A stretch of 64,000 bases of DNA from Euphorbia lathyris (GCF_963576675.1 NC_088911.1:28132501-28196500), one strand, 5' to 3'; positions 33,228-45,802 are shown, numbered from the stretch's first letter. The notes: generated by a model not told the origin, from the letters alone. Made by a program: numbers and translations.

Positions 33228-34160
33228 GAAGAACATCCATCAGCTCTGGAATCATTTGAAGGAATGATGAAGCAGGCAGAAGGGAAAAAGATAGTTGTTT
33301 TTTTGGATTATGATGGAACTCTTTCCCCAATTGTTGATGACCCTGATCAAGCTTTCATGTCTCCTAAGGTTTATTTTTTATTAATCTTCACATATATTTA
33401 TATTAAATTAAAGGAGTATATATGTTTTTCATTAATTATAAATTAATTAATTTATGCAGATGCGTTCAGCTGTTCAACAAGTTGCTTCTCTCTTCCCCAC
33501 TGCTATTGTTAGTAGAAGGTCTCGTGATAAGGTTAATAAACCTCTCCGTAATATTTGTTTTTTAAGGTTGTGGCACAGAAGTGATGTAAATAAGAGCGAA
33601 AATTAAATATTAGTATATTTTAGAGTGATGTTTGAATTTGGACAACTTTTACCATTGCTATCTTTGGTAATGCTTTTAAATGCTTTGTTTATCATGCACG
33701 TATTATAATGGACTATTTTCGTCAATTACTATACCTCGAGTTTAAAATCAACTTAAGAAAATCTAAATAGAACATAGTTAATTAATGAATGAATTAATTG
33801 GACTGTTTTTAGTTTTAAAAAATTCTGATTTCATCGGGTGAAAGCATTTGTGCAACTTCAAAATGTAACCTATGCTGGAAGTCATGGAATGGACATTTCC
33901 ACCACAACACCTTCTTTCAATGGTCAAGTATTTGTGTTTTCTTTGAATCATTACGTGTGTGATGTCTCTTGCACAAGATCGTTCTAAACAAATCTCAAAT
34001 CTCAGCAATTTATTTGAAATTATTTTTATTCAATAATGTTTTAGACAAATTAATGATGCTTTTGTATTTTTAATTTGGAAAAGGAAGTTATTTACTTTCA
34101 ACCAGCAAAAGATTTTTTGCCTACAATTCAAGAGGTAATTATAAACATATCTATAATATA

Positions 34161-34332
34161 ATCAGCTGCGTTCACATGGACCCCGATGAGCACGTAAATT
34201 TGGTCATTCACCGTTAGATCTAGGCGGATTAAAATCCTAAGGTGGATTCACCTTAGGATTTTAATCCGCCTAGATCTAACGGTGAATGACCAAATTTACG
34301 TAGTCATCAGGGTCCGTGTAAACGCAACTGAT
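34161..34332. mobile_element. 172-base full-length hairpin MITE in TPP2 intron 4
   Basis: The two halves are almost perfect inverted copies (ATCAGCTGCGTTCACATGG against the inverse of the right end), folding at 'aaggtggattcacctt'. AATATA flanks both sides (34155-34160 and 34333-34338), and copy 1 has the empty site near 3230. It is noncoding. Confidence 0.88.
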
Positions 34333-35036
34333 AATATATATTTGATTATTTTTTAGCTCTCACACTAATATTAATTTTTCAAACATTATATATCCATTAT
34401 TTTTAAATGGAAGATACTCAAAATTTTGGAAGAAAAAACCAAGGTCATCAAAGGTTCCCTCATTGAAGACAATACTTTCTGCATTTCTGTGCATTACAGA
34501 CGTGTAAATCATAAGGTAATTAAACTAATTACAGTAATTAAATTAATTAATTAATTAACCCAACCAAAAATATGATATATGTTTATTTATGAAAATTGCA
34601 GGAAGTTGATACACTTAAGGAGGCTTATCCTGCATTTCGCATAAGTGGAGGCAGGAAGGTACTGTTTAATATGATTTTCATTGGTCGGGAGTACTGTAAA
34701 AATTTTCAAACATTAATTGTGTTTTGTCTGATCAGGTTATTGAGATACGACCTCATATTGATTGGGACAAGGGTCGTGCTTTGCAATACCTGATTCAGAA
34801 TCTTGGTTTTGGTGACACTAATGATTTTCTCCCTCTATATATTGGAGATGACAAAACTAATGAAGATGCTTTTGAGGTAAACGAGAAAATGATACGTTGT
34901 ATAATTTTAAGAACGGACTTTAATCTTTAATACCTGATTGCTTAATGATTCAAGAAGGATGATGTTATTATATATTAGTCTTAAATTCCAACTTTAGAAT
35001 TTAAATGTTTATTCAATGCATAATCATTATTTATTG

Positions 35037-35316
35037 GGATAAGGTACCAGTTTAGGCTTAACGTTTACAACATAATATCAATTTAGGTTTAACGTTTACA
35101 ATATAGCATCAATTTAGGCCTCACGTATAAAATAGCACTAATATAGGTTTAACGTTTATAAAATAATACGAATTTAAGCTTAACGTTTACAAAATATATA
35201 CAATTTAAGCTAAACGTCATAATTAAATTAATCATATTATATCATTTTCCTATTAACTTTATACGTTATCTTATATTCTTATGTTGATTTCACGACCATA
35301 TTTTGGTACCTTATCC
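35037..35316. repeat. inverted-repeat element remnant in TPP2 intron 7
   Basis: It is orthologous in position to 3956-4980. It keeps the left terminus GGATAAGGTACCA and the right terminus TGGTACCTTATCC (35304-35316), but most of the interior and the right-hand repeat array are gone. TTATT lies on both sides, one base loose on the left, as a possible TSD. Confidence 0.7.
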
Positions 35317-36025
35317 TTATTTAGTTTTTGAATCCACTGCTTTAAAACGTATTTTTATATGCAGTAGAAATTTCGTTAGTTGAAATTTCGACCTTACAGT
35401 GATATCTATAACCCGGTGCTTATGTTCCTTAGTTGAAATTTCGTCCTTACAGTGATATCGTTTTTGTTCTTGAATTAAAAAAAAACGAAACAGAGAAAGT
35501 AAATCTATTGTAACTAAACAATCAAGATTGAAATAATGCCTCTGTTTCTTTACAATAACCCTCTACAGTTCACAATCATGTGTTAGTTAGTTTCTTCAAA
35601 ATTAGATGAAACTTCAATTCCGTTCTAAAAAAACAATCTCTCATCTTCTCATCGTGTGTATTTTTTTCTATTTGGCATTGTTGTCGGTTATGTGAATATG
35701 CATTAAAATATTTTTTTTCGAATTTAAAACACTCTGTAAATTTTTCTTAGTAAAAATAATACCCCCACCCCTTCTCAGAGAATTTCTAGCAGAACCCCTC
35801 AAGACCGGGTTGATACATTGCAACATTTTCAGACATTTGTTAGAAATATATAATAATTCTTTTATTTTATTTTTACAGATGATCACAGAAATTGGTCAAG
35901 GATATCCCATAATTGTTTCTTCCATAGCAAAGGAGACAAAAGCGACCTATTCTTTGTGTGATACAAATGAAGTGAAGGACTTTCTCGACCAGCTTGTGAA
36001 TTGGAAAAAAACTTCTTCACATTAA

Positions 36026-37805
36026 ATTTAAACCTTATAATAATTAAAAAGGGGGATTAATTTTGTTACATAGAGTATAGTTAAGTTGCTCAATTTTATG
36101 GATGCAAGTTAACTATATAAAATACCCCTAAAAAGTTATTATTAGAAAGAAGTTTAGAAAAACATGGAGAGCAGAGACAAAGATTGAAATAGGTTTATAT
36201 TTTCTAGTTATATTTATGATTTTAATCATATGGAACTTTAATTATTATTTTCCCATTTGAATTTCATATATATTGGTTATCAATTTAAATTTTCGATTAT
36301 TTTTTTTTATGTGTTTAATATTTTATTATCTTTGTTTTTTTCGAAATTGAAACCCTCAAAATTTTGTAGTCTTTCATGCTCAAAATAAAAAGGGAAAATT
36401 ACACAGAAATTCATCTTTTAAAAACTATTTACAACTATGTCAAGTCACAATTTTGGATTATGTCAAACTAGTAAAATCAGTACTTTTAATATATTTTAAG
36501 GATTAGAATTTATAAATTAGAAGTCTAAAATATATTTTCTAGAGTTTATGATTTATGAATTGGAGTCTGGATTTTTTAAATTATGGTGTAAAATCATAAT
36601 ATATAAAAAATAATGAGATATTAAAAATTAAGTTTGGTGATATGATTTAGTTATAATTTTGTACTTAATTATGATATTACCCTAAAAAAAAGCTCTTACT
36701 TTACTATTTTGAATAGACTAGAGCTGGGGCTGAATTTGGGTCGGATCTATTTGGGCTTTCCTCCAAAATATTATCCAAGCCAGCCCAATTCACCTGCCTC
36801 TGGAATTTTGAAAGTATTAGAAATTGGGCTTTTTAGAAAGTATTAAAAATTGGGCTTTTTACACCAATAGTCATATATTAGATGACTTGACATAGTTGTA
36901 AATTGTTTCCAAAAGTGAATTTCTGTGTAATTTTCCCTACATATATTTTACAATGTTGGTATTTTATTTGCTTATATCGATTCCTTATTTTCTATTAATA
37001 AAAATATCAAAAAAAACCAATTCTTTTTATTCTTTTGTCATACAAATCGGTTACACCACTTTTTTAATAACTGTTTTTATTTAGTTGAATTATTAATTAA
37101 TTCGAACTCTTAGGGACTCATCATATTCGTTGTCTTTTTTTTCTTATGTGATTTTTGTTCATTTCAAAGTCAAGATGTGATTTTAAAATTATGTACAATT
37201 AAAATCCAAACATTCTAAAATTTCATGTATTTTCAAGAAATTTAAGAAATTCATGTATTTTGGTGGATAAATTATACTTTATATGAATAGACAACACCCA
37301 ATTTATTTAGAATTTGTCATAAGGTCGACATTTTATTTAGAAATTGAAAGTGAATTTTTTGCTAAACATGAGATTTTCTGAAGCTGCAATCGTTATCACC
37401 ATGAATGATTTTCTTTATTATCATAAGACTCTAGAAGAACCAGCTGATTATTTTGGACCAGAATTGAAAACGAAAATTAGTGAAGCCAAGATAAAGTATA
37501 TGTGATTTTGCTCCTCATTTAGGGTGTGAAAAATCACATATAAAAACAGAGTTTTTGGTTCAAAATTCAATTCAAAAAGGTAGTTTTTCAAATTGTGGAT
37601 AGTGAATTTCTGCAAAGCATGAAACATTTTGCGGAGAGAATGTGTATCTTTCAAGAAAATGATTTTAAAAAAACAGTTTCTTAGAAAACCAACAAATACA
37701 CGTTTAGTGGTATTTACAGTTTTAAATTTTAAGTTTGTGACATTTATCTAAATTTATTTCAAAACCCACTTTATAATTCACTTAAATATAAGTATTGTGT
37801 AACTT
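36026..37805. other. intergenic DNA downstream of TPP copy 2
   Basis: The AT-rich counterpart of 5677-7335 with numerous small differences. No gene is supported. AACTT at 37801-37805 is the left target duplication of the LINE that follows. Confidence 0.5.
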
Positions 37806-39615
37806 TGAATTTCCTTTGGTCGGGCTCGGTGAATGAAAAGAAGCTTGTCATCCACTCTTGGAATTTATGTTGTAAACCCATTGTTGAAGGAGGTTTGGGT
37901 GTAAAAGACTTTGTTGATATGAACATTGTCATGCTGGGCAAAATTTGTTGGGATTTAATCTCCTTAGATACGTTTCTAATGGGGATTTTGAAGAAACGTT
38001 TTCTAAGTAAGATGAGGGGTCCTCGATCCACACCTATTGGCTCCTCGGTTTGGTCATCCGCAAGGAGTTGTTTTTCTTTTGTCTTGCAAAATTCTTCTTG
38101 GTGGATTGGCGTACACTCAAAACTCAATTTCTGGTTTAGTTCTTAGATCTCCCCAACAGTTTTTGAACGTTTGAATATTTGTGACGATTCTGAGCTTAGT
38201 GGCGATTCAGTTTTAAATTATTTTGGCAGTTTTGGTTGGTCGAATCTCCCGACTGAGGTGGTGGATTTTAGGGGTAATATTGAAGATATCAAGGGAGGTT
38301 TTGACTCCGAAGATGTGTGCTTTTGGAAGGCTGACCGAAAGGGCATTTTTTCGGTCAGAAGTCTTTACAATTTGATTCGGGGGGTTCAGCCTGAGGTGTC
38401 TTGAAAAAACTTCATCTGGAAAAGCTTCTTGCCACCATCTCGTTCTCTTATCTGTTGGTGAGCAATTTTGAACAAGCTCCCAACTCATGATTTAATCAGT
38501 GTAAGAGGTTTGATTTTAATTTCAAGATGCGAACTCTGCCGTCTTAATTTAGAAAGTCATGACCATCTTTTTGTGAGTTGTATCTTCATGACCCGGATCT
38601 GGAACGCTATTTTTTCTTTGTTTGGTCTGTGACTTGGAGTTTTTGACAGTCTCAACTCTCTTTTGGCGTGTTTTCAATCACAAAATTTCAGTCCTCAACT
38701 CTTAGACATCTGGGCGTCTGTATTTGTAAACACAATTTGGTTAAACTGGAAGGCCAGAAATCGGGCCATCTTTGATTCAATTGTTCCAAATGTATCTGTC
38801 ATTTTGCGGGACCTTTGGAGCGCTCTTCGTGAGGTGCAATTTGGAAGCAAGGGAGTTATGTTTCATTCAGCTAAGGATCACCATGTTTTGTCGCAACTCT
38901 TTTTACTTTGTCGCCCTCCTCCCACACCCTCCTGCGTGGAAGTTATTTGGCGTCCTCCATTGTCGGGTTGGATCAAAGTAAATTCAGATGGATCTGTGGC
39001 TGATAATTTAGCAGGGGCAGGTGGAATTTTTAGAAACTGCAGAGGCTTTCCGCATGGTGCTTTTGCGATGTCGTTTAGCATTTGTCTTCCTTTTGAGGCG
39101 GATTACAGGGTGTTATGCACTCCATTCGTATGACTTGGGATAAAGGCTAGAAGAAGCTTTGGATTGAATCAGATTCAAGCTATGTTGTTAATTTGTTAAA
39201 ATCAAGATCCAAGACTGTTCCTTGGCATTTCTGACAAGAGTGGATGCTTTGCCTTTCCCTTGTGTCACAAATGACAATTTTTGTTTCACATATTTTTAGA
39301 GAAGGAAATAGGGTGGCGGATTCCTTAGCTAACCATGGTCGAACTGCTTCTTCGTTGATTTCATGGAATTCCTCGCATTCCTTCTGCTCGTATCTTGTGT
39401 CTGATGACTTGGCGGGACTGCCCCAGTTTCGATTCTGCTAGTTTGTTTGTATTTTATTTCGCCTTTTTGTTTGTCCTTTATTATTTATTTTGTACGGATC
39501 TTCTCTTCTCTTTTAATAATGTTTTGGGCTCAGCTCCATTTGATTCGAAGTGTGCTAACCTTGTTAGGATGCTTAGGTTCTTTTGGGTCGACCTCCAAGC
39601 TTTCAATTAAAAAAA
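37806..39615 (+). mobile_element. 5'-truncated LINE: zinc-binding RT tail and RNase H relic
   Basis: A unit 2-only insertion. The matching unit 1 sequence near 7335 is uninterrupted. AACTT flanks it at 37801-37805 and 39616-39620, and it ends in a short A run, as in LINEs. Broken frames encode the C-terminal part of a plant LINE ORF2: 37806-38145 with GGLGVKDF and WDL, 38171-38404 with FWKADRKGIFSVRSLYNLI (zf-RVT region), and 38663-39133 with KVNSDGSV and GAGGIFRN, the start of an RNase H domain. Stops and frameshifts between them show it is dead. The reverse transcriptase core was lost by 5' truncation. Confidence 0.85.
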
Positions 39616-39620
39616 AACTT

Positions 39621-40014
39621 ACCCAAAATTATATTTGAGTATAAAATTACAACTAAATGATATTACCAAAATTAATTCAAAATATGTCACTATTTCCTAT
39701 ATATCATAAATCAAGTATGATTTTATACCCCCAATTAAAGAATTTTAGACCCTAATTCATAAATTCTAAAGCCTGAAAATAAATCTTAGACTCCTAATTT
39801 ATAAACCTTAATTCTTAAAATATATTAAAAATAATGTTTTACTTAGTTTGACATAACTGAAATTTATAGTTGAAATTTTTACCTGATATAATTGTAAATC
39901 ATTTTTCAAAAATGAATTTCATGTCTGAAGAAATAGTTACTTAAAATCCAGCGTAGCAAGATTAAATTGGTTAGGATTTCGAATACCTTCAGTAATGCTT
40001 ACAAACGACTTTAG
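39621..40014. other. intergenic DNA and 40-base repeat before gene X exon A
   Basis: The counterpart of 7336-7851. The same 40-base direct repeat as in unit 1 is at 39974-40053, and it duplicates the AG acceptor. Confidence 0.55.
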
Positions 40015-40442
40015 GATTTCGAATACCTTCAGCAATGCTTACAAACGACTATCTACAGAGAATGTATTAGTGCGCTGGTACGTTGTCAATTAATTTACAA
40101 TTGTTCTATGAATTGATTGTTCTATATATTATGTTTCCCTTTCCTATTTGTGTTTAATGCAATTGATTGCCTCAGTGTTACTGTGCATGCATGGCTTTTG
40201 TATCTCATGCCTTGAATGACACTGATGTGTTAGAATCATGTCTTTGATTTATAAATTTTACATGGGATTGAGGTGTAAACTGAATGTTTTCATTGTAATG
40301 TAGGAGACTAAATGACGATAGCTTCCATAGGAGCATGACTGATTTTGATATACAACTGCCAGTAACAAATAGTGGTTATGGAGATTATCTATTAGCATAT
40401 CCAAGATATTCTGGATGTGGCAGCTTATATGAAGAACTATAA
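40015..40442 (+). CDS. gene X, two 3' exons, uninterrupted copy
   Basis: The product is not recognised. Exon A is 40015-40077 (or from 39975), intron 40078-40303 is GT...AG, and exon B is 40304-40442 with TAA at 40440-40442. The joined frame is open and ends AYPRYSGCGSLYEEL. The retrotransposon target site of E1 lies inside exon B at 40405-40409 and is unfilled here, so this copy shows the exon before insertion. No upstream exon was identified. Compared with unit 1, several differences change amino acids. It may therefore be a relic or a fast-changing gene; it could also be a noncoding stretch that is open by chance. Confidence 0.35.
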
Positions 40443-41519
40443 GTGTTACTCTACCTGAAGAATCAAAGGTCGACTTTGATTGGCAAATAATCTCAATAAC
40501 TAGACCATGGATATAGAATTTTTTTTGTATAAGTCTATTAAAAATATGTTTATTGTTGTAGGTGATGTTAGTTATCATCCACTATCAAAGGTATTGTTTT
40601 GGCTTTCCATCATTAGTTTTTTTGTATACTTTTACAATTCTTGGTAATCAGGGATATTGTGAATTTTATTAGCTTTATGTGCTTTGATTTATAGGATAAA
40701 ATGTACTTTTATATACAACCAACAAATGGATCATAACATTTTTAATTTTAATTTAATTCCCAAATTAGATGCATATCTTGCATTATTCTACATAGGTTTG
40801 GAGACTATGAAAACCTTTTTAGTATAAACATATATGTTGAATTTTCATATGCTTTAGTTTTTGTCTTTTGAAACTGTATTGCAACTGGGCAATTTGGTGT
40901 CTCAATCATTAAAATTATTGAGATCGATCAATCCGCCTCCAGCTTTCATTTGATTTAGTATAATATAATATAGTTCTACAATGCTAACATAATTGCAGAT
41001 GCCAAAAATCAAACAAAACAGTGCAATGAAATGAAATGAAATTGAGAACGTGAGTTATTAGATTGAGTATGTTGAGAGGCTCAATAGGTCACTACTAAAT
41101 ATGTTGCACATGAAAAATATTTGTTATTCTAATTCTATTTTTTTTATTCTAATTAAACTCCCAGAAGAAACAAATTTGTTTTAGACTTTTTTCAGATTAT
41201 AAAATTACGTGGTAACCAACTTTTCAATCTGCACTTATTTGTTACACGACACTGCCATAAGTTCTTATTTACTAAATGCAGTCCATTTTCAGATTGTAAG
41301 ATGCAAGTTTATGCTCAAATCAATATAATTTAGTGACAAATTTACAAACTCAAATTGAATTGAAAGTGGAAGCAATATACATATTGAAGAGTTAATGAAT
41401 CTACTTCCATATTAATTCTTAAGATGTGCGTTCAAATAAAAAAAATCGTTTGAAGTAAGCTTTTAAATAACATTTATTGTTTCACAATAAATAATTATTT
41501 ATTAAATTTCCCATATTTT
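40443..41519. other. unit 3: truncated third copy of the unit 5' flank, then unique DNA
   Basis: About 40443-41150 matches the start of units 1 and 2 (75-780 and 30980-31690) at roughly 95 percent by eye, without any LTR in front. After about 41150 the homology ends and no TPP exons follow. The remainder to 41519 is AT-rich with nothing recognised. Confidence 0.75.
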
Positions 41520-41529
41520 TTTATTTTTT

Positions 41530-42683
41530 GGCAAAACACACAATTTGGCTTTTGACCTATCCAAAATTTGTATGTTTGGCCCATGACCTATTATTTGGTC
41601 ACATCTGGCCCTTCGCCTATCCCAATTAGTAAAATCACACCCAAAATGGATGGAAAGTTAACCAAACTTGATTCTGTACCACATACACAATCTATTGTGG
41701 CATTAGTAAAAATTCAAAACCTTGATGAGTCTAAAACAACATTTTTACATCCTAATAGTCATCTTCTTCGATTCTGCAACCACTTCTTTTCGGGCTTATG
41801 CGATTCCTTCCTTCAACAAGCGATTCCATCTTTTGACAAGGACCGTGCAAGCGAGTGTGATTACAAGGATTGGATTGAGGAATGCTATAATTTTCTCAAT
41901 TCTAATTCTAGAAGATTAGCGTAAATAAATTCGCGATTATGTGACATCCAACTGGACTAGGGAAGGAGAATGTAGCAGTGTGTACGAAGAGATTCTTCCT
42001 AATGGAAAAATTAGTGGCAGTAAAGGTTGAAATCTACAAGATAATTCTATATTATTGAAAAATGAGTACTCATCTCTCAATTTCTGCAGGCAAGAAAATA
42101 AAAAATCCTCACTGCCATGGAAAATAAGGTATAATATTGCAATTAAAAGTCTTGAATTACCTGCATAAAAAATTCTTTCATCTGGTTATCCATAGAGAAG
42201 ATGAGTGTTTGAAGAGGAGAACCATGGTACGTAGAGACAAAGTAATGGTCGGAGCCAGATTAAGCGTCAGAGATAACCGGAGACTTGAAAAGTGGGGTTT
42301 GGCGTTGATAATGGAGAAAAGAGAGACGTCGAATATCGAAAGCAAGAACTTCAGATGGGGGAAGCGAATGGAGTAGCATGAATATCCAAAGCAAGCTGGG
42401 AAAGAAGGAATGCAGAAGTCGGGAAAAGTTGCAGAATCAAAGAAGAAGGAGGAATGGTGGGATGTAAAATATCAGTTTAGACTCAATAATGTTTTGTAAT
42501 TTTTATTAATATCACAATAGATTGTTTATTTGGTAATAAAATCAACCTCAGTTAACTTTCCATCTATTTTGGGTATGATTTTACTAATTGGGATACGTGA
42601 GGGGCCAAATGTGACCAAATAAGAGGTCAGAAGCCAAATACACAAATTTTGGATAGGTCAGAGGCCAAATGGTTCCTTTAGCC
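41530..42683. mobile_element. Mutator-like non-autonomous element with long TIRs
   Basis: Arms of about 130 bases (41530-41661 and 42551-42683) are inverted copies at roughly 85 percent. The outer ends read GGCAAAACACACAATTTGG on the left and pair with ...TTTAGCC on the right. A 10-base direct repeat, TTTATTTTTT, flanks it (41520-41529 and 42684-42693). Long TIRs and a 9-10 base TSD are typical of the Mutator superfamily. No transposase is present. The interior has no convincing gene, although a Pack-MULE type captured fragment cannot be excluded. Confidence 0.8.
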
Positions 42684-42693
42684 TTTATTTTTT

Positions 42694-42959
42694 AGTTATA
42701 ACTCATCTTCTAAAGTTTAAGATCAATCATGTTGCTTTCTTTATTGACCATGTATAAATTTAGTACTACATCAATAAGTCTTAATACATGAACAAATATT
42801 ATTTAGCATCAATATATTTCTTTATATATTTCTGAACTTTTTAATTTTTTTTATGTATTTAATGAGTACAAATTTATAGTAGTTTTTAAAGAGTTTATAA
42901 AATTTATTTTTCTTTTCTTATCATTACTTATTGGTTTATAAAATTTATAGTAGTACCAA
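42694..42959. other. AT-rich spacer
   Basis: No feature is seen. It lies between the inverted-repeat element and the LINE coding region. Confidence 0.5.
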
Positions 42960-44638
42960 TTAAAGATGGTTTATGAGTTCCGTTGTTGGTTCACTACTCA
43001 AATTGATCATCTAAAACGCATGCTGGGCAGGCTACGTGATAGAGTAGATGGAGAATCGGTTAGCATAGTCAAGGAAATTCAGACACAGCTAAATGGGCTA
43101 TTGGAATATGAGGATATATTTTGGAGACAGAGAGCGAAGCAGTACTGGCTGAAGGGAGGAGATATGAACACAAAATTCTTTCATTCGTGTGTGCAAGCTA
43201 GAAGAAAGAAGAATTTGATCACGACTCTGGATGACAGTATGGGGCTAAGGATTGAGGGGAAGAGGGAGCTAGAAGCTCATGTACGGGAATATTTTGGAAG
43301 GGTCTTTGAGCCTACTAGTGCAGGCAATATGGAAATTATGGAAGCGTTGGCACAGACAGTATCAGAGGAGGATAACAGACTGTTAGAGGCTCCTTTTTAT
43401 GCTGAAGGATCAAAGAGGCGGTTTTCTAGATGCAACTTGGAAAATCTCTAGGTCCGGATGGACTTAATCCGGGGTTTTACCAGCATTTTTGGCAGTTGCT
43501 AGGGCATGAGGTGGTTGGAGCGTGTAAGGGTTGGCTCGACAGGGGTGAGTGCCCGGTAAATATGAACGACACTGTTGTGGTGTTAATCCCGAAAAGTGTG
43601 GTCCGAAAGAGCATGGTGGACTTTAGACCAATCTCTTTGTGTAATGTATTGTATAAGGCAATTGCTAAGGTTTTAATAAACAAGCTAAAGATCATATTGC
43701 CCAAATTGATTAGTGAGAGTCAATCTGCTTTTGTCCCTGGAAGGTCAATAATTGATAGTGTGCAAGTAGCCTTTGAATCAATTCATCATATGAAAAGAAA
43801 TAATAGGGGAGTGAAGGGAGATGTAGCCCTCAAAATTGACATTAGTAAGGCCGGTGATAGAGTGGATTGGAGCTTTCTTAAGCAGTATTAAGAAGAATGG
43901 GCTTTAGTGAGAAGTGGGTTTAGTGGATCATGTTGTGTGTAACTACTGTCTCTTATTCCATTTCTGTCAATAATGAGGTAGTGGGACCGATAACACCAGG
44001 TCGATTGAGGCAAGGAGATTTGTTATCCCCATACTTATTTATTCTGTGTGCAAAGGTCCTTTCACAGCTTATTTATCAGGCTGAGAGAGGAGGCCTAATC
44101 AGAGGGTCTCGGGTGTGTAGAGGAGCTCCGGTGGTATCTCACATTTTATTTGTAGATGACAGCTTTCTGTTCTTTGAGGCGTCAAAGGAAGAAGCGGGTG
44201 TTATTCAAGGGATCCTCACATCCTATGAGCAAGCCTCGGGCCAAGCTATAAACATTCACAAATTAGGTATATTCTTTAGCAAGAATGTTAAACCGGAGGT
44301 GCAGAATGATATTTGTTCTTTGTTAGGGGTCTGGGCCCCGTTAAACATGGGACACTACCTAGGTTTGCCATCTTTAATTGGGAGGTCAAAAAAGAGGGTT
44401 TTTTCCTTTTTACTTGATAGACTTAGGCAAAGATTTAGTTACTGGGGACTTAAATTTTTATCCAATGTTGGTAAGGATATATTGATTAAAACGGTTGCCC
44501 AGGTCTTACCTACTTTATGTATGAGCACCTTTTTGTTACCTAAGTCTATTTGTGAGGACATGGAAAGGATGATGAACTCTTTTTTATGCGGTAGAAAGGA
44601 GGGAGGGGGAATGAAGATACATTGGTTTGGGTGGGATA
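42960..44638 (+). pseudogene. LINE ORF2 reverse transcriptase fragment, frameshifted
   Basis: Non-LTR reverse transcriptase of the plant LINE type, which copies its RNA at a nicked target. The pieces are: 42966-43451, linker and thumb-proximal region (FWRQRAKQYWLKGGDMNTKFFH); 43430-43891 (GPDGLNPGFYQ, DFRPISLCNVLYKAIAKVL, SAFVPGRSI, DISKAGDRVDW); and 43930 onward (RQGDLLSPYLFILC, catalytic FVDDS, GLPSLIGRSKKR). The pieces lie in three frames, so there are at least two frameshifts plus a TAG near 43919. The usual Tyr of KAYDRV is Gly and the Ala of FADD is Val, but both catalytic Asp remain. The endonuclease end is missing and the 3' part is cut by E3 at 44639. Confidence 0.88.
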
Positions 44639-45802
44639 TGTTGGTCCCGTATAACGTGACAAGGTTAGTTCAAGGGGGCGGATAGGAACTATTTAAAATT
44701 TTGTCCGTTAAGGCTGATTTCTTTTCTTAAGAAAAGGTTTACACAACGGCACTAAGTAGTTTTAAGACACAAGCTTAGTCAACTGGTGACCAAGTCTGTT
44801 TCTTTCCTTGAGTCAGGAGATAGCACTTGAGTCTATTCCTGAACTCAGCTTCTTAGTGCACTCAACCCAGCGTGAGTTCGTTAATTAGACAGTTTTATAG
44901 CAAGCAATATATAAAGGAGTTTAAGGGTTAGAAATATGTTACTCAGCAGACATATCCTGGTTCGGCCTCTCCGCCTACGTCTAGTCCCCGGAACGCGTTC
45001 CGAGCTTTTTGAATTCTCTACTGAGCTCTTTAAAGGTAGAGCACGAAACCTTTTACAATAGAAGCTGAGTATACAAGAGTACCTTCCTTTATACCTCTAC
45101 TCACTCCTATAACTACCGCTGAGTAGTATAACCGAGTACTCAGCTTCTCCTTTCTATTCTTCTAGAAATGATAAAGTGTTTGTCCTAAACAACAATTGCT
45201 AAGACACTTTAGATGAATAAAATCACTCTAGACTTTTACACAATGATTGGAATTGGTGTAAGATTTTGCTTTGCTTTTCTCACAGAACTTCAAGTATGAA
45301 TTTGGTCAGCGTTTCGACTAATTGAAGATCTGCATCGAATGAAGCAATTGAGAGGCCTTTATATAGTGACACTTCAAGCACCGGTAATTTTGAATTTCGA
45401 AATAACCGTTGGAGGCTAACGGCTTCCTATCGTTGTCATTCAGGACGTGCTCAGTGTTGTTGGCCAATAAGATTCTTGCATCTTCTGTCTACGGCAGTGC
45501 TCAGCAGCTTTTCGTCAGATGAACAGAATGTTTCGACATTTATAGTAAAGTCTTCCAGACAGCTTCCTGCGCCTTCTGAGCTTTACCCAAAGTAGAAATA
45601 CTTTGTCTCCAAGTTGATTCTGTTCTGCCGCTGACTTGTACTTCTTGTCATTCAACTCAGCAGCTTCATCTTGAAGCAATTGATAGAAGGGTTCTCGATC
45701 CTTCTTTATGCTGAGCTTGTGCTTTGCTTAGAACGACTGCGTTTTGTCTTCTTGGGTCATGTGGTCTTGATCTGTTGACTTGGGCTTGACTTCCACTTAT
45801 GG
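44639..45802 (-). repeat. E3 3' LTR, first part
   Basis: It aligns throughout with the E2 LTR in the same orientation. It is interrupted after TATGG (45798-45802) by E4. Confidence 0.85.

Larger units (their letters stand above)
33228..36025 (+). pseudogene. TPP: trehalose-6-phosphate phosphatase, copy 2 (decayed)
   Basis: Exon counterparts are 33228-33368, 33460-33531, 33838-33927, 34078-34134, 34414-34515, 34602-34658, 34736-34876 and 35879-36025. Exon 1 is identical to copy 1. Exon 2 changes the conserved SGR to SRR. The acceptor of exon 3 reads GG at 33836-33837 and that of exon 4 reads TG at 34076-34077, so neither can splice normally. Exon 6 has lost 21 bases (Ile to Asp of copy 1), in frame. 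In exon 7 the motif IV acid is changed, GDDKTDED to GDDKTNED (codon 34859-34861), removing a Mg-binding Asp of the HAD fold. Exon 5 ends His-Lys instead of Pro-Glu. A hairpin MITE sits in intron 4. There is no visible 5' exon, as in copy 1. I read it as a dead paralogue. Confidence 0.88.

Noticed and set aside
40258..40578. A 106-residue minus-strand open frame
   Set aside because: It is the antisense of gene X exon B and following noncoding DNA; the plus-strand frame has splice-site support instead.
41568..41924. A 118-residue open frame in the Mutator-like element
   Set aside because: It starts in the terminal inverted repeat and has no recognised domain; kept only as a possible captured fragment.
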